A stretch of 64,000 nucleotides of DNA from Pseudomonas putida (GTDB lineage Bacteria > Pseudomonadota > Gammaproteobacteria > Pseudomonadales > Pseudomonadaceae), in assembly GCF_028682175.1 (NCBI RefSeq), contig NZ_JANHKS010000020.1:1-64000 (forward strand), in the 5' to 3' direction. Of this stretch, positions 9,158 to 18,161 are shown piece after piece; within the stretch, counting starts at the first letter, position 1; every line of letters starts with the position of its first letter. The translations under genes were made by a program, and so were the position numbers. Below the pieces are notes generated by a model. It did not search any database, was not told the DNA's origin, and saw only the letters and a list, made by a program, of their open reading frames with translations.

Positions 9158-10130
9158 TCTTTCAATAGAGTTGGGGCGTGACTGTAGCAATGGGGGTCGC
9201 TTGTGTGAACGAAATCCTCGACATGCTCTAAATGAAGTTTCCCCGCAATAGGCTCCACTTCCGCCCCCCCCACTCTGCACCTACATCAAAATTCGACAAC
9301 AGGGGCGAGGGCTTCGCGAAAGTAGGGCACTTATGCATACGACCACTAGCGATCCCGCAACAAGCGTCCTGTAAATTCACAATGTGTAAGCGATGATCGA
9401 ACAGCACATCAGCAGAAGAAGCGCTCGTCCAACGAGGTTACGGTCGTGGAGCGTTACGTGATCGAGATTCAGCGTCCTACTGGGCAATAGGGCGGGCGGC
9501 GCGCTGCCCATGCTGCTTGCTGCTACAGAAGAGCTTGGTTCGTTCCGGGCCCCGCGAGGATAGCCCACAACGCCTCTCGATTCATAAAAACCACAACCCT
9601 CACCGCGACCTTGTAAGGAATCGTGCTTGCGTACTGGTGCTCGAAGTCCCAGGTAAGCACATTCAGGGTCGCGAAATTCCGACTCAATGATGCCGTGTGC
9701 CAGCGCTAGGGGCAAAATTTGAGCACCGAGAGCACAGAGCTAAACCACAATGCCCTTTATGATGCTATCGCCGCGCGCCAGGCTTGATTCGTGTTGCCGG
9801 TAGTGCCACCCTCTAGCCCCCAGCAGTAAGAGTCTCCGAAAGCAGGGCATGTCGGCGATTAACGGCCGGCAACGATAACCAGCGAAAACCCGCCTTTCTC
9901 ATCGGCTTAGAAGCCAGCCGCTAATACCCGAACCTGCCGCTCTTGCTGCGAATGAACGATCAATGAGGACACAAAGCTGATGGAGCGAAGGGTGACGGTC
10001 TCGATTCGGGGTATAAGTGCCGCTTGAGCTATCGAAAAAACTTGATCAGCGGTACCCTACAACAGTTTAGCTAGCTCACCCTGCTGGCTCTAGGCAGAAT
10101 TCCACACAGACTGACGGCACCCGAGTATTG
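9158..10130. other. Gene-poor, probably decayed DNA
   Basis: I see no convincing gene in this 973-base stretch. A 112-codon open frame on the minus strand (9377-9715) has no ribosome site and an unprotein-like composition. No integrase remnant, inverted repeat or copy of the ssrA 3' end was found by eye. Confidence 0.6.
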
Positions 10131-10433
10131 ATGATACTGCTTAACACTTATGAAGATCGGGACGAAGCTGAAGCCGCGGCTGCCAAGCTAAACGGCGAGA
10201 AACGTCTTGCCAGCGAGCGCGACGCGACCATAGTCATCTACAATCTCTTCGGTACACCGAGCTGGGGTAATTTCCATCGCATTGGCATTTACAATCTCAA
10301 CGAGTTGAAAGACCTGCTAGATAAACGAAGCGCTTGGCTAAGCAGTGAAAAAGTAAGGCATGCAGAGATCCTCTCAACGCTAAAGGCCGTGGCCAAAAGG
10401 TACGACATCAGGATTCCCGCTCACTGGGAGTAG
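10131..10433 (+). CDS. Hypothetical protein, about 100 residues
   Basis: The 100-residue product (MILLNTYEDRDEAEAAAAKL...) has no signal peptide or membrane segment. It alternates charged helices with a short hydrophobic strand (ATIVIYNLFG) and looks like a small soluble alpha/beta protein. The ATG at 10131 follows an in-frame TTG; no good ribosome site is visible. It is isolated in the accessory segment between decayed DNA and the R-M genes. I do not recognise its family, and it might be a chance frame, though its composition is protein-like. Confidence 0.5.
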   Translation: MILLNTYEDRDEAEAAAAKLNGEKRLASERDATIVIYNLFGTPSWGNFHRIGIYNLNELKDLLDKRSAWLSSEKVRHAEILSTLKAVAKRYDIRIPAHWE

Positions 10434-10734
10434 TGACAGGCTTACAGCGCATAGTCAATCGTTGCCACGCGAGATGCTTCACCCTACCGCGCATAACATG
10501 AGGAATAGATGCACGGACAATATGAGTCCAGGGTTAAAATATCAAGTACTTTCTCTATAAAAGACCTGACACCACTTAAAATGCTTTGTTTACTAGATAA
10601 AACTGAAGCAATCTAGAAAAATACTAATAAGTTTAATCCAAAATAAAAAAATCCAATAACGACACACCTCACCAAATCTTCGTTAAAGAGCGTGCATGAT
10701 GCGACCATGATCTAGCCGCACCATACTCTCGCCC
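10434..10734. other. AT-rich spacer downstream of the PvuII-type R gene
   Basis: This 301-base stretch contains no gene. The central part (about 10530-10660) is far richer in A and T than the surrounding chromosome, in keeping with foreign origin. Confidence 0.6.
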
Positions 10735-11301
10735 TTAGAGCTCGTCTGCTTCGAAACCTGCTGCATCTGGTGGCGTCACACGCTTACGCTTGCCGAAAGG
10801 AGGTAAGGGGGCAGTCCCATACAATAGCTCTCCGTGCTCAATCACATAAGGAATTGGAATCTTGGGATTATTTATATCTTTACCGCCCTCATCATGCCAT
10901 TTATTTTCCCATTTAGAAAAATAGTACTCCAACCGATCTGGCATTAGAATATAAATAGCCTGAATGGCAATATGCTTATAAACCGCAAAAATCCAAGGAA
11001 CCTTTCTGTATTTATCAATGATTGTTGGATTCATGTGATGATGCGTAGAAAAACTAACCACCAGCTCAGAGTTCGCCGACTTCAACTCATACTCTTGTCC
11101 ATGCGCATCTACCGCATCATTGCCTTCACGACCGGGCAACACTCTCAGACCGAGGCTTAATAAGACCTGTAGTAATTTGCCACCATTATCCTGAAACACA
11201 TCATCAATACCATGCCGGTTCGCTAAACTCTGGTATTTTTGAATAGAAGGCCACAAACTTTCCAACTCTGCCAAATCAACGTGCGGAACCAACTTCACCA
11301 C
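10735..11301 (-). CDS. pvuIIR: PvuII-like type II restriction endonuclease
   Basis: The 188-residue protein closely follows remembered R.PvuII sequence over its first 155 residues: [54 protein letters not shown] and DINNPKIP. The PvuII catalytic triad is present as D62, E72 and K74, and the HHH and NN segments that read CAGCTG are kept. I infer cleavage of CAGCTG. It has a longer N-terminus by about 4 residues and a C-terminal tail of about 30 residues ([13 protein letters not shown]...) absent from the remembered PvuII. It overlaps the C gene by 26 bases on the same strand, so the two are one operon. Confidence 0.95.
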   Translation of the reverse strand: MVKLVPHVDLAELESLWPSIQKYQSLANRHGIDDVFQDNGGKLLQVLLSLGLRVLPGREGNDAVDAHGQEYELKSANSELVVSFSTHHHMNPTIIDKYRKVPWIFAVYKHIAIQAIYILMPDRLEYYFSKWENKWHDEGGKDINNPKIPIPYVIEHGELLYGTAPLPPFGKRKRVTPPDAAGFEADEL

Positions 11302-11530
11302 CCACCTCCTCCAAAAGTTTTGACGGACACACCCCTAAAGCGATTGAAAGTCTCTCAATATTATCAATCGAAATATTTCGCTCGCCACGCTCTACAGAGC
11401 CTACGTATGTCCTGTGAAGCCCGGCCGCGTCAGCCAAAGCCTCCTGTGACAGACCTAAGGTCTCTCTCATTTTTCTCAGGTTCGATGCAAACAGACGCCT
11501 CGTCGATGAGGGCTTTATGTTTTTGGTCAT
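11276..11530 (-). CDS. pvuIIC: C protein, controller of the PvuII-type R-M system
   Basis: The 84-residue protein is a single XRE-type helix-turn-helix (about residues 15-72: [19 protein letters not shown], then [19 protein letters not shown]). The C-protein hallmark is a small lone HTH dimer overlapping the endonuclease gene. Known C proteins bind C-boxes in front of their own gene. They activate C and R after a delay, then repress at higher dose, so the methylase protects DNA first. The paired boxes at 11554-11579 fit this. A shorter start is possible, but the ATG at 11530 is the first and gives the normal length. Confidence 0.93.
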   Translation of the reverse strand: MTKNIKPSSTRRLFASNLRKMRETLGLSQEALADAAGLHRTYVGSVERGERNISIDNIERLSIALGVCPSKLLEEVGGEVGSAR

Positions 11531-11553
11531 ACAAGGGATAATCCAGCGCTGAT

Positions 11554-11579
11554 GACAATGAATCTACAGACTATGAGTA
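11554..11579. promoter_or_regulatory. Paired C-boxes in the C-M intergenic region
   Basis: Two 11-base half-palindromes, GACAATGAATC (11554-11564) and GACTATGAGTA (11569-11579), stand 4 bases apart. This is the layout GACTNNNAGTC-N4-GACTNNNAGTC known for C-protein operators, with the second box the closer match. They lie 24 bases before the C start and 8 bases before the methylase start, so one element could control both divergent promoters. Confidence 0.72.
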
Positions 11580-11586
11580 GCTTTTT

Positions 11587-12582
11587 ATGATGCATGACGT
11601 GACACCGGCATATTCCACTGCGAATGGATCGATGTTCATTGGCGACTCCATGGAGCTTTTAACCAAGCTTCCCGACAAAAGTGTTAGCCTAGTGATGACG
11701 AGCCCACCATTCGCCTTACAGCGAAAAAAGGAGTACGGAAACTTAGATCAGCATGAATATATTGACTGGTTCTTAGGATTCGCACGTCTAGTTCACCAAA
11801 AGCTGAAAGATGACGGAAGCTTTGTAGTAGACTTCGGCGGCGCTTACATGAAAGGTGTTCCGGTAAGAACGCTATATAACTTTCGAGTACTAATTCGAAT
11901 GGTTGATGAGCTCGGATACTTTCTGGCAGAAGATTTTTATTGGTTTAACCCCTCCAAACTGCCGAGCCCCATTGAGTGGGTCAACAAGCGTAAGCTCAGA
12001 GTAAAAGATGCCGTGAACACGGTTTGGTGGTTCAGCAAAACAGAATGGCCAAAATCGGACATCACAAAAGTACTTGCCCCCTACAGCGATCGAATGAAAA
12101 AACTAATTGAGGATCCCGAGAAGTTTTACACAGCGAAAACTCGCCCCTCAGGCCATGACATTGGCACTAGCTTTGGCAAAGACAACGGTGGCGCCATACC
12201 TCCAAATCTGTTGCAGATTCCAAATTCAGAGTCTAACGGCTCGTATTTATCCGCATGTAAAACACTTGGACTAAAGGGGCATCCTGCTAGATTCCCAGCA
12301 AAACTACCAGAGTTTTTTATAAAAATGCTCACAGAGCCTGGCGACTTAGTAGTTGACATATTTGGAGGGTCCAACACTACAGGACAAGTTGCAGAGACAA
12401 ACGGGAGAAATTGGTACAGCTTTGAAATGTTTCCAGAGTACGTCGCGGCATCCGCTTTTAGATTCCTTGACAAGAACTGCAATACAGAAGAACTCAAAAA
12501 CATTCATGAAAGAATACTCAACGGTGAACATGTAAACCTTGAGTCCTATCACAAACAACCACAATTCACTTTTGAGAGCTAA
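11587..12582 (+). CDS. pvuIIM: PvuII-like N4-cytosine DNA methyltransferase
   Basis: The 331-residue protein matches remembered M.PvuII almost throughout, e.g. TSPPFALQRKKEYGNL, DWFLGFARLV, FYWFNPSKLPSPIEWVNKRK, TEWPKSDITKVLAPYSDRMK. Motif IV (SPPF, residues 39-42) precedes motif I (FGGSNTTG, 259-266), the beta-class order of amino-methylases. It should transfer methyl groups to the inner cytosine of CAGCTG and protect the host. It is divergent from C-R. No Shine-Dalgarno is visible before the paired ATG ATG at 11587, so translation may be leaderless. GC content is well below that of the neighbouring chromosome. Confidence 0.96.
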   Translation: MMHDVTPAYSTANGSMFIGDSMELLTKLPDKSVSLVMTSPPFALQRKKEYGNLDQHEYIDWFLGFARLVHQKLKDDGSFVVDFGGAYMKGVPVRTLYNFRVLIRMVDELGYFLAEDFYWFNPSKLPSPIEWVNKRKLRVKDAVNTVWWFSKTEWPKSDITKVLAPYSDRMKKLIEDPEKFYTAKTRPSGHDIGTSFGKDNGGAIPPNLLQIPNSESNGSYLSACKTLGLKGHPARFPAKLPEFFIKMLTEPGDLVVDIFGGSNTTGQVAETNGRNWYSFEMFPEYVAASAFRFLDKNCNTEELKNIHERILNGEHVNLESYHKQPQFTFES

Positions 12583-12616
12583 CTCAACCTAAAACAATCA
12601 GCACACCACAACATTT

Positions 12617-12640
12617 CAAGCGCTCAGAAATGAGCGCTTG
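12617..12640 (+). terminator. Hairpin behind the methylase gene
   Basis: A perfect 10-base stem (CAAGCGCTCA / TGAGCGCTTG) with a GAAA tetraloop lies 35 bases past the methylase stop. There is only a short TTG after it, so it may be a stable 3' end rather than a classic terminator. Confidence 0.6.
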
Positions 12641-12997
12641 TTGGCGTGCTTGTAGGGATCTTCACTTAAAATGTCACATTTTCTCGACTACAAGGAGTTA
12701 AATTCAACCCGCCTTCAAAGCTCCAAAAAGGGTTCCCAGTAGTAAAGAGTGGAACGCGGGACAAACGCTCGCTGACACTCCGCATGCACTGCTGTTAGCA
12801 ACTGATGATCCAAAAGCGCTAGATCACAAGCACTCCAAGCATCTCGGCACGTCATTAGAAAAACCTTTGAACTCGCCCAACATCAATAACTAGACGACAT
12901 CAAAGAACAACTATCGCCTTTGCCAGCAATCACCTCCATGTTTAACTGCAAAACACATCGGCTTCTTTTGGTAACCGTCCAACTATAGATCGCCAAC
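12641..12997. other. No gene recognised
   Basis: This 357-base stretch between the R-M system and the autotransporter wreck shows no open frame worth calling and no obvious repeat. GC content returns towards the chromosomal level at its right end. Confidence 0.55.
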
Positions 12998-13812
12998 TCA
13001 CCAAAACGCCACTACCCCACCCACCCCCTCCGAAACCTTCGCCACCATCCCCATCCCCACCTCCATCGAAGACGCCTTGTGCTCGGTCTTGATCCGGTCC
13101 AGCCCGTTGTAGGTCGTGGTGTCCTTACCTCCAAGCGTATGCCAGACGTTCGTACGCACATACGGCTCTACAGGCATGCCATCAAGCAGATACCGCCCTT
13201 TGACCCGCCCACCCAGTCGCCCTGTCCAGTAAGGCTGCGAATCGAACGAAACATCGGAAATCCCGTCATTCTGTTTGTCGAGCTCAAAACGCTGATGAAC
13301 CACCTGAACCTGCGGCTCAACCACCCAACGCTCCGATACCGGAATCGGATATCCACCTTCAAGCGACAGACTCAAGGCATGCCCTTCGGTGTCTAGTTTG
13401 ATGCCGCGATCCGAGCGGTTGCTGCCGTCCAGGCGTGTGCCCATGGCGACGGCGTCGAGGTACCAGCCTTGAGGATCGACGAGGGTTCAGTAGGCGCCGA
13501 AGTGGTCGCCGTTGAGTTTGATGTGGCCGGCCTTGCGGTGCTGGAAACCTTCGGCGAATCCGTCGACGTCGCCTCGCAGGCGGCTTTGGCCGACGAACAG
13601 GCCATGCGTTGGGTCTGGCCGCTTTCGGTGGTGGCGCTGTAGAGGTCGTGGCCGATCTGGCTGCCCTGGTTGGAGGCGTCGAGGCGCGGAGGCACGGTGC
13701 CTGACCAGCTTTTCTTCATCTCGCCGCCGCACATCCGCGCCCAGCCTGCCGGCATGACGAGGGAGTAACCCAGTATTTCGAGACGATAAAGCGGAACCGG
13801 ATCGGCGCCAGC
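12998..13812 (-). pseudogene. Autotransporter beta-barrel remnant
   Basis: The segment is the translocator end of an autotransporter nearly identical to residues from GADPIPLYRL onward of the intact gene at 23087. Damage relative to that gene is fourfold. About 28 codons are missing after YSLVMPAG, a single base is lost near 13603 (frameshift), a substitution turns a Trp codon into TGA at 13487-13489, and an internal deletion removes most of the last beta-strands. The passenger domain is absent. It therefore cannot yield a working barrel. It is either a decayed duplicate or the donor/recipient of past recombination with the intact copy 10 kb away. Confidence 0.9.
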
Positions 13813-14198
13813 TTCAGCTTGGGGGGTGTTGAGTTGAATGCAAGAATGGGCCAAGTACCCGACCAGGATGAAAAAACACCACAAGACCCAACCCATGGGC
13901 ATCCAAGAACTCGCGGTGGATAACATCTGACTGGGCAGCAAGCCCGATGGCTTTGCTACACGAGTGGAGAACGAGTTTTCGCTGAACCGAATGAATGGTC
14001 CAAGCCCCGACCCAAGAACTCTAGAAAGGCTCTCAACTTCTTCACATCACTCGACTCTCCGTTACCCCGCCCTCATCCAATCCCTAAGCAAAACCACCCT
14101 CCAGCCGATACCCCCTACGAGCGACTGCTCCACCAAGCACCTGTCTCACAACCAAGAACCCTCGCGGCGGCCTACACCTCACCAGCCTCCGTGCGGTT
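13813..14198. other. No gene recognised
   Basis: This 386-base spacer upstream of the gene at 14199 has no supported gene. The open frame beginning at 13964 runs into the next gene in another phase and has an arbitrary composition. Confidence 0.55.
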
Positions 14199-14609
14199 AT
14201 GTCATTTTCACCTCAATGGATATCAGCTCGTATGCGTTTCTGGATGCCCGCCCTCGCGCTATTTTCTTCGTTTGCCCTCCTCCAACAAGCCCACGCAGCC
14301 GACGATGACCGCATTACCTGCTCAGCCTACTACCTACTGCTCTCGGTAGACGGCGATCACGCGGACATTTCCAGCAAGCAGGCGTCGAAGGCGGCTTATG
14401 CGTTTGTCCGGCAGGTTGGGGATAACCCTCAGACTCAGGGTCTGCTGACAAAAAAATTCGATGAGTTGCGCCAGGAGATGCCAGGAAAGATGACAGCGGA
14501 AAACGTCGCGGCGTTTCGGGCGGTACATGACGATCGCTGCAAGGGGCTGCTCAAGTCGGCGTGGTGCGAGGCTTACAAGGGGTTCAGCGCGAACGCCTGT
14601 GTCGAATAG
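14199..14609 (+). CDS. Hypothetical secreted protein with conserved cysteines
   Basis: The 136-residue product has a hydrophobic signal segment (MRFWMPALALFSSFALLQQ, cleavage after AHA) if translation begins at the second ATG (14232). The ATG at 14199 adds 11 residues. The mature part is helical with four cysteines (ITCSAYY, DDRCKGLL, SAWCEAY, NACVE), suggesting two disulfides in the periplasm. A segment of the form SxxAYAFVRQVGDNPQTQG may be a helical repeat. I do not recognise the family. It is isolated between the autotransporter wreck and the dynamin cassette. Confidence 0.75.
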   Translation: MSFSPQWISARMRFWMPALALFSSFALLQQAHAADDDRITCSAYYLLLSVDGDHADISSKQASKAAYAFVRQVGDNPQTQGLLTKKFDELRQEMPGKMTAENVAAFRAVHDDRCKGLLKSAWCEAYKGFSANACVE

Positions 14610-14918
14610 CAGGACACTCTGGGCTCGCTCGCGATCTTTGCGCCCTTCGCAATGCCAAGCCCTGCCCAGGCCGCTGACACTCTTGCACGGCGGCATCCAT
14701 TCCCAACACGTGGCAACTTGCCACATTCTTGGGTTAGATTAGTCATAGAAGTGACGCCAACAAGCCCACTCCCCCAAAACAGCACAAGGACGTAGCTATG
14801 CCCGCCCGCAATCACGGTCCCCAGGGACCTGCTCTATTGCCTCCGCTCCCCAAGCACCCGCGCGATTAAGTCTGGCAGCCAAGCCTCGCGACGGCATGAC
14901 CGTGGACAAGGAGAATCC
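14610..14918. other. Leader region of the dynamin-like cassette
   Basis: This 309-base region has no supported gene. A 24-codon frame with an AAGGA site starts at 14797 but has no recognisable product. A good ribosome site (AAGGAG) lies just before the ATG at 14919. No clear promoter was found. Confidence 0.5.
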
Positions 14919-17900
14919 ATGCCTCACCCTTTTCAGTTTCAAACCTCGCCATTCGCCGGACCGGACACCACTGAAGCCAACGTTTTCATTCATGGTTACA
15001 GCGCCGGGCATAGCGATGAGGACAAGCAGTCTCTGCTCGGCAAGATCCCTGAGCAGCTCAAGCACTACACCAATATTTTTGCGTTCTGGCCGTCGAATCA
15101 CATTCTGCGTCTGGACAAGGCTTCTGCTCTGAAGCTTGGAGCAGCGAGCCTGAATTTTGGCATGACGATGATGCGGTCGCCCCTGGACTCTCTGGGGCTG
15201 GTGGGGGCTGTCGCGAAGGACCGGATGGGCAACTTCGGCGATGCGCGCTTGCGGGCAGAGAGCATGGGGAAGGTGCTGTTCGATCAGTTGCAGGCCTATC
15301 TCGAAACCAACCATCCGCAGATCAAGACCATCAACCTGATCGGCCACTCCCTTGGCGGTCGGTTGGTCATCAGCAGCCTGAAAAGCTTTTCGTCCAAACA
15401 GTTGGCGATCAACGATGTACTGCTGATGGCGGCTGCCGTTGAGGTCACAGCCAGCGAAGCTCGCCAATTGCGTGAGAGCTTCAAGGGCCGACTGATCAAT
15501 GCTTATTCGAAAACGGACAGGACCCTGCTGCTGAACTGGGGGGAAACCTGCATGGGTCGTAACGAGGTCGAGCATTTCGAAAGTATCGAGATGAACGAGT
15601 TCGGCCACACCGATTACTGGCCGCGGCTACCCGAAGTGCTGACCAACACCCGCTTCAAAGTCCACGCTCCCGGCTCGTCCGAGCCTGCTCAAACACCTGC
15701 GGACGCGCTCTTGCCACCGCTGACGCCCGAACAACCCGCCGAAGAACACGACATGAAACTCGAACTGAAGAGCCCACGTGATGTTTACCAGCAGATCAAC
15801 GACGAGCTGGCACTCATTATCGGTGAACTGAGACATCCCTCGGACGATGAAGCCTTGAATCAGGCTCGGGAGGAGGCGCTAAGGCGGCTTACCGAGCATC
15901 GGGCAATGCTGTTCGATCGGCTCGCGGAACTTGAGAAGAACGCTGAGTGGAACACCTTCACCATTGCATTCTATGGTGAGACCGGCGCGGGTAAGTCGAC
16001 GCTCATTGAGACCTTGCGCATTCTGCTTCAGGAGCCTGGCAAGCGGGCGAGCCAGGAAGCGTTTCGCAAGCTGCGTGACCAGTACGGGCTGACTGAGGAG
16101 ACCCTGCAGGGGCTGCAACAGAACATTGAACAAGTCGAAGCGCGACTTGAAGAACTGACGCAGCAACTGAGCGCGACGGTGTTGCAGTTCGAGCAGCCTT
16201 TCAAAGAGGCCCAGAGCGCGCTGGAGCAGGCGAACGCCCGATCCAGTGAGGTCAAGCAGCGGTTTGGCGGTGCGCTTGCGCAACACGAGCAATCACACAA
16301 GGACGCCCTCGCCGCCGTCACTCGCCTGCATACGCTGCTGGCGACACGCAAGAGCAACGCTTCGCTCTGGCAGATGCTGTTGGGTCTTTTCAAAAAGATG
16401 CCGGAAGAGCTTCAGTTGAATGAGGCCACCGCATCCCTTACACAGACCACCACTGCGCGGGACAGTGCTGCCGCAACGCTGGACGTCGAACAGACGAAGG
16501 CCGAGCAGGAACGTATTGCGATGGAGCGGCAGGTGAGCGAGATCGCGACCAGGCGGGACGAAGCCTGTGCGGCGCTTTCCGCGCAACAGGCGCAGGCGAC
16601 TCAGCAACAGCGAACGCTCACTGAGCAGCGTCTGGTACACGAGACTCAATTGGCGCAGTTGCTGGGAGAGCTACAGGTTCATGCTGACGGTGAGATCATC
16701 GGTGACGGCAGGGCTGACTACACCCGTACAACCCAGCGCTATGAATTCGAACTGGACGGCCAACCCTTCGCGCTGCTGGATGTACCCGGTATCGAGGGCA
16801 AGGAAGGCCTGGTGCTCGACCAGATAGAACGTGCCGTTCAGACCGCTCACGCGGTGTTCTATGTCACCAACCAGGCAGCACCGCCACAAACCGGTGACGG
16901 CAAGCACCAGGGCACGCTGGAAAAGATCAAGCAACACCTGGGCGCGCAAACCGAGGTGTGGACCATCTTCAACAAGAAGATCACCAATCCCAAACACTCA
17001 CTGACTGACCGCCCGCTGGTGTCCGACGACGAAACCGCCAGCCTTGCCGGGCTTGACCAGAAGATGAGTGAGCAACTCGGCAAGCACTACCAGAATGTGT
17101 TTCCGCTGAGCGCGCTTCCTGCGTTTCTCGCCTCGACCGATCACCTCGCGCCGGGTTCGCAGAACGCCAAGCGTCGCAGCAAAGTGCTCGAGGACTTCGG
17201 GGCCCACGAATTGCTGGAGAAATCCCGCCTGCGTCCCTTCCTGGATCTACTGGGCCGCCAACTGATTCAGAACGGCAAAGCCAAGATTATTCGGGCCAAC
17301 TTCAACAAGGCCAACGACGCACTCAACCACACCACCCAGACGCTCTCAGGCGTCCAGCAAACCCTGAATGCGCTGTCGGAAAAGCTTTCTCAGGAAGAGC
17401 AAAGCGCCAAGAGCCAGCTGACCAGCAGCTTCGGCGCACTGAAAAAACGCCTGGAGTCCTGTGGCGAAACCTTGATCGACAACTTCGCGAGCAAGGTGCG
17501 TAACGACATGTACGCACGCATCGAAACAGACATCAGCAACGACGCATTCAAAAGTGCCCTGACCGAGCAACTGGAAACTCAGCAGCGCCACCTCAGCAAG
17601 CAACTGCCGGTGGCAGTGAACCTGGAGGTCGGCAAGTTCCAGAAAGCAGCCGAGGATATTCTCAGCCGGTTTGAAAAACACGCCCAGGAGTTGACTTCAA
17701 GCTACGGCAAGCTGGGCAGCATGCGATTCAACCAGCCATTCAACCTCAACATCAAAATCGACAACGGCATCAAGGTAGCGACGCTGCTGGCCAGCCTTGT
17801 GGGTATTGCCGCAGCGCCGTTCACCGGCGGCGCCAGCCTGTGGCTTGCCGGGGCATCGATCCTGGGGGCGCTGATCTCCATCGGCAAGGCACTCTGGAGT

Positions 17901-18161
17901 GCCCTCAGCACGGACTACAAGATGTCCCAGCAACGCCAGGCCCTTGATAAGAACCTGCGCAGCGCCACCGAGCAACTGCGCGACATGCTGCGCGAAAGCC
18001 TGGAGAGCGCCCTGAGCGAAATGCAGAAGACTATCGACCAGCTCGACCTGGCGCTTGAAGCGCCTGCCAAACAGGCTGCCAACCAGGTGACCACCTTGTC
18101 GCGGTCGACCAACCGCCTGACAACCCTCTCCCGCCAAATCGAACTCGCAGGAAATCTGTAA
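14919..18161 (+). CDS. Alpha/beta-hydrolase fused to dynamin-like GTPase (LeoBC-like)
   Basis: The 1080-residue protein has two parts. Residues 15-245 form a DUF726-like alpha/beta-hydrolase with a plausible triad: Ser144 (GHSLGG), Asp200 (YSKTD) and His230 (GHTDYW). Residues 285-1075 form a dynamin-like GTPase: P-loop GETGAGKST (353-361), a long coiled coil (about 385-590) placed inside the G domain, G3 DVPG (621-624) and G4 FNKK (684-687). A second helical stalk follows, then a glycine/alanine-rich hydrophobic patch (about 946-997) for membrane insertion. The stop overlaps the next start as TAATG, so both are translated together. In ETEC a LeoB-LeoC dynamin works with LeoA. This gene is the likely counterpart, with the lipase-like domain as the unusual feature. 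Confidence 0.82.
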   Translation: MPHPFQFQTSPFAGPDTTEANVFIHGYSAGHSDEDKQSLLGKIPEQLKHYTNIFAFWPSNHILRLDKASALKLGAASLNFGMTMMRSPLDSLGLVGAVAKDRMGNFGDARLRAESMGKVLFDQLQAYLETNHPQIKTINLIGHSLGGRLVISSLKSFSSKQLAINDVLLMAAAVEVTASEARQLRESFKGRLINAYSKTDRTLLLNWGETCMGRNEVEHFESIEMNEFGHTDYWPRLPEVLTNTRFKVHAPGSSEPAQTPADALLPPLTPEQPAEEHDMKLELKSPRDVYQQINDELALIIGELRHPSDDEALNQAREEALRRLTEHRAMLFDRLAELEKNAEWNTFTIAFYGETGAGKSTLIETLRILLQEPGKRASQEAFRKLRDQYGLTEETLQGLQQNIEQVEARLEELTQQLSATVLQFEQPFKEAQSALEQANARSSEVKQRFGGALAQHEQSHKDALAAVTRLHTLLATRKSNASLWQMLLGLFKKMPEELQLNEATASLTQTTTARDSAAATLDVEQTKAEQERIAMERQVSEIATRRDEACAALSAQQAQATQQQRTLTEQRLVHETQLAQLLGELQVHADGEIIGDGRADYTRTTQRYEFELDGQPFALLDVPGIEGKEGLVLDQIERAVQTAHAVFYVTNQAAPPQTGDGKHQGTLEKIKQHLGAQTEVWTIFNKKITNPKHSLTDRPLVSDDETASLAGLDQKMSEQLGKHYQNVFPLSALPAFLASTDHLAPGSQNAKRRSKVLEDFGAHELLEKSRLRPFLDLLGRQLIQNGKAKIIRANFNKANDALNHTTQTLSGVQQTLNALSEKLSQEEQSAKSQLTSSFGALKKRLESCGETLIDNFASKVRNDMYARIETDISNDAFKSALTEQLETQQRHLSKQLPVAVNLEVGKFQKAAEDILSRFEKHAQELTSSYGKLGSMRFNQPFNLNIKIDNGIKVATLLASLVGIAAAPFTGGASLWLAGASILGALISIGKALWSALSTDYKMSQQRQALDKNLRSATEQLRDMLRESLESALSEMQKTIDQLDLALEAPAKQAANQVTTLSRSTNRLTTLSRQIELAGNL

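Noticed and set aside
9377..9715. 112-codon frame in the gene-poor region
   Set aside because: No ribosome site, no domain, and composition like random sequence; kept as decayed DNA.
8022..14200. Search for a second copy of the ssrA 3' end as an island right border
   Set aside because: I found no copy of GGGTTCAAATCC or GGCTCCACCA past the tmRNA by eye; a computed search could still find a degenerate one.
13964..14308. 114-codon frame before the secreted protein gene
   Set aside because: It overlaps the gene at 14199 in another phase; Ser/Pro/Thr-rich text typical of a chance frame.
14797..14871. 24-codon frame with an AAGGA site ahead of the dynamin cassette
   Set aside because: Possibly a leader peptide, but there is no repeat of a regulatory amino acid and no attenuator hairpin with a T-run.
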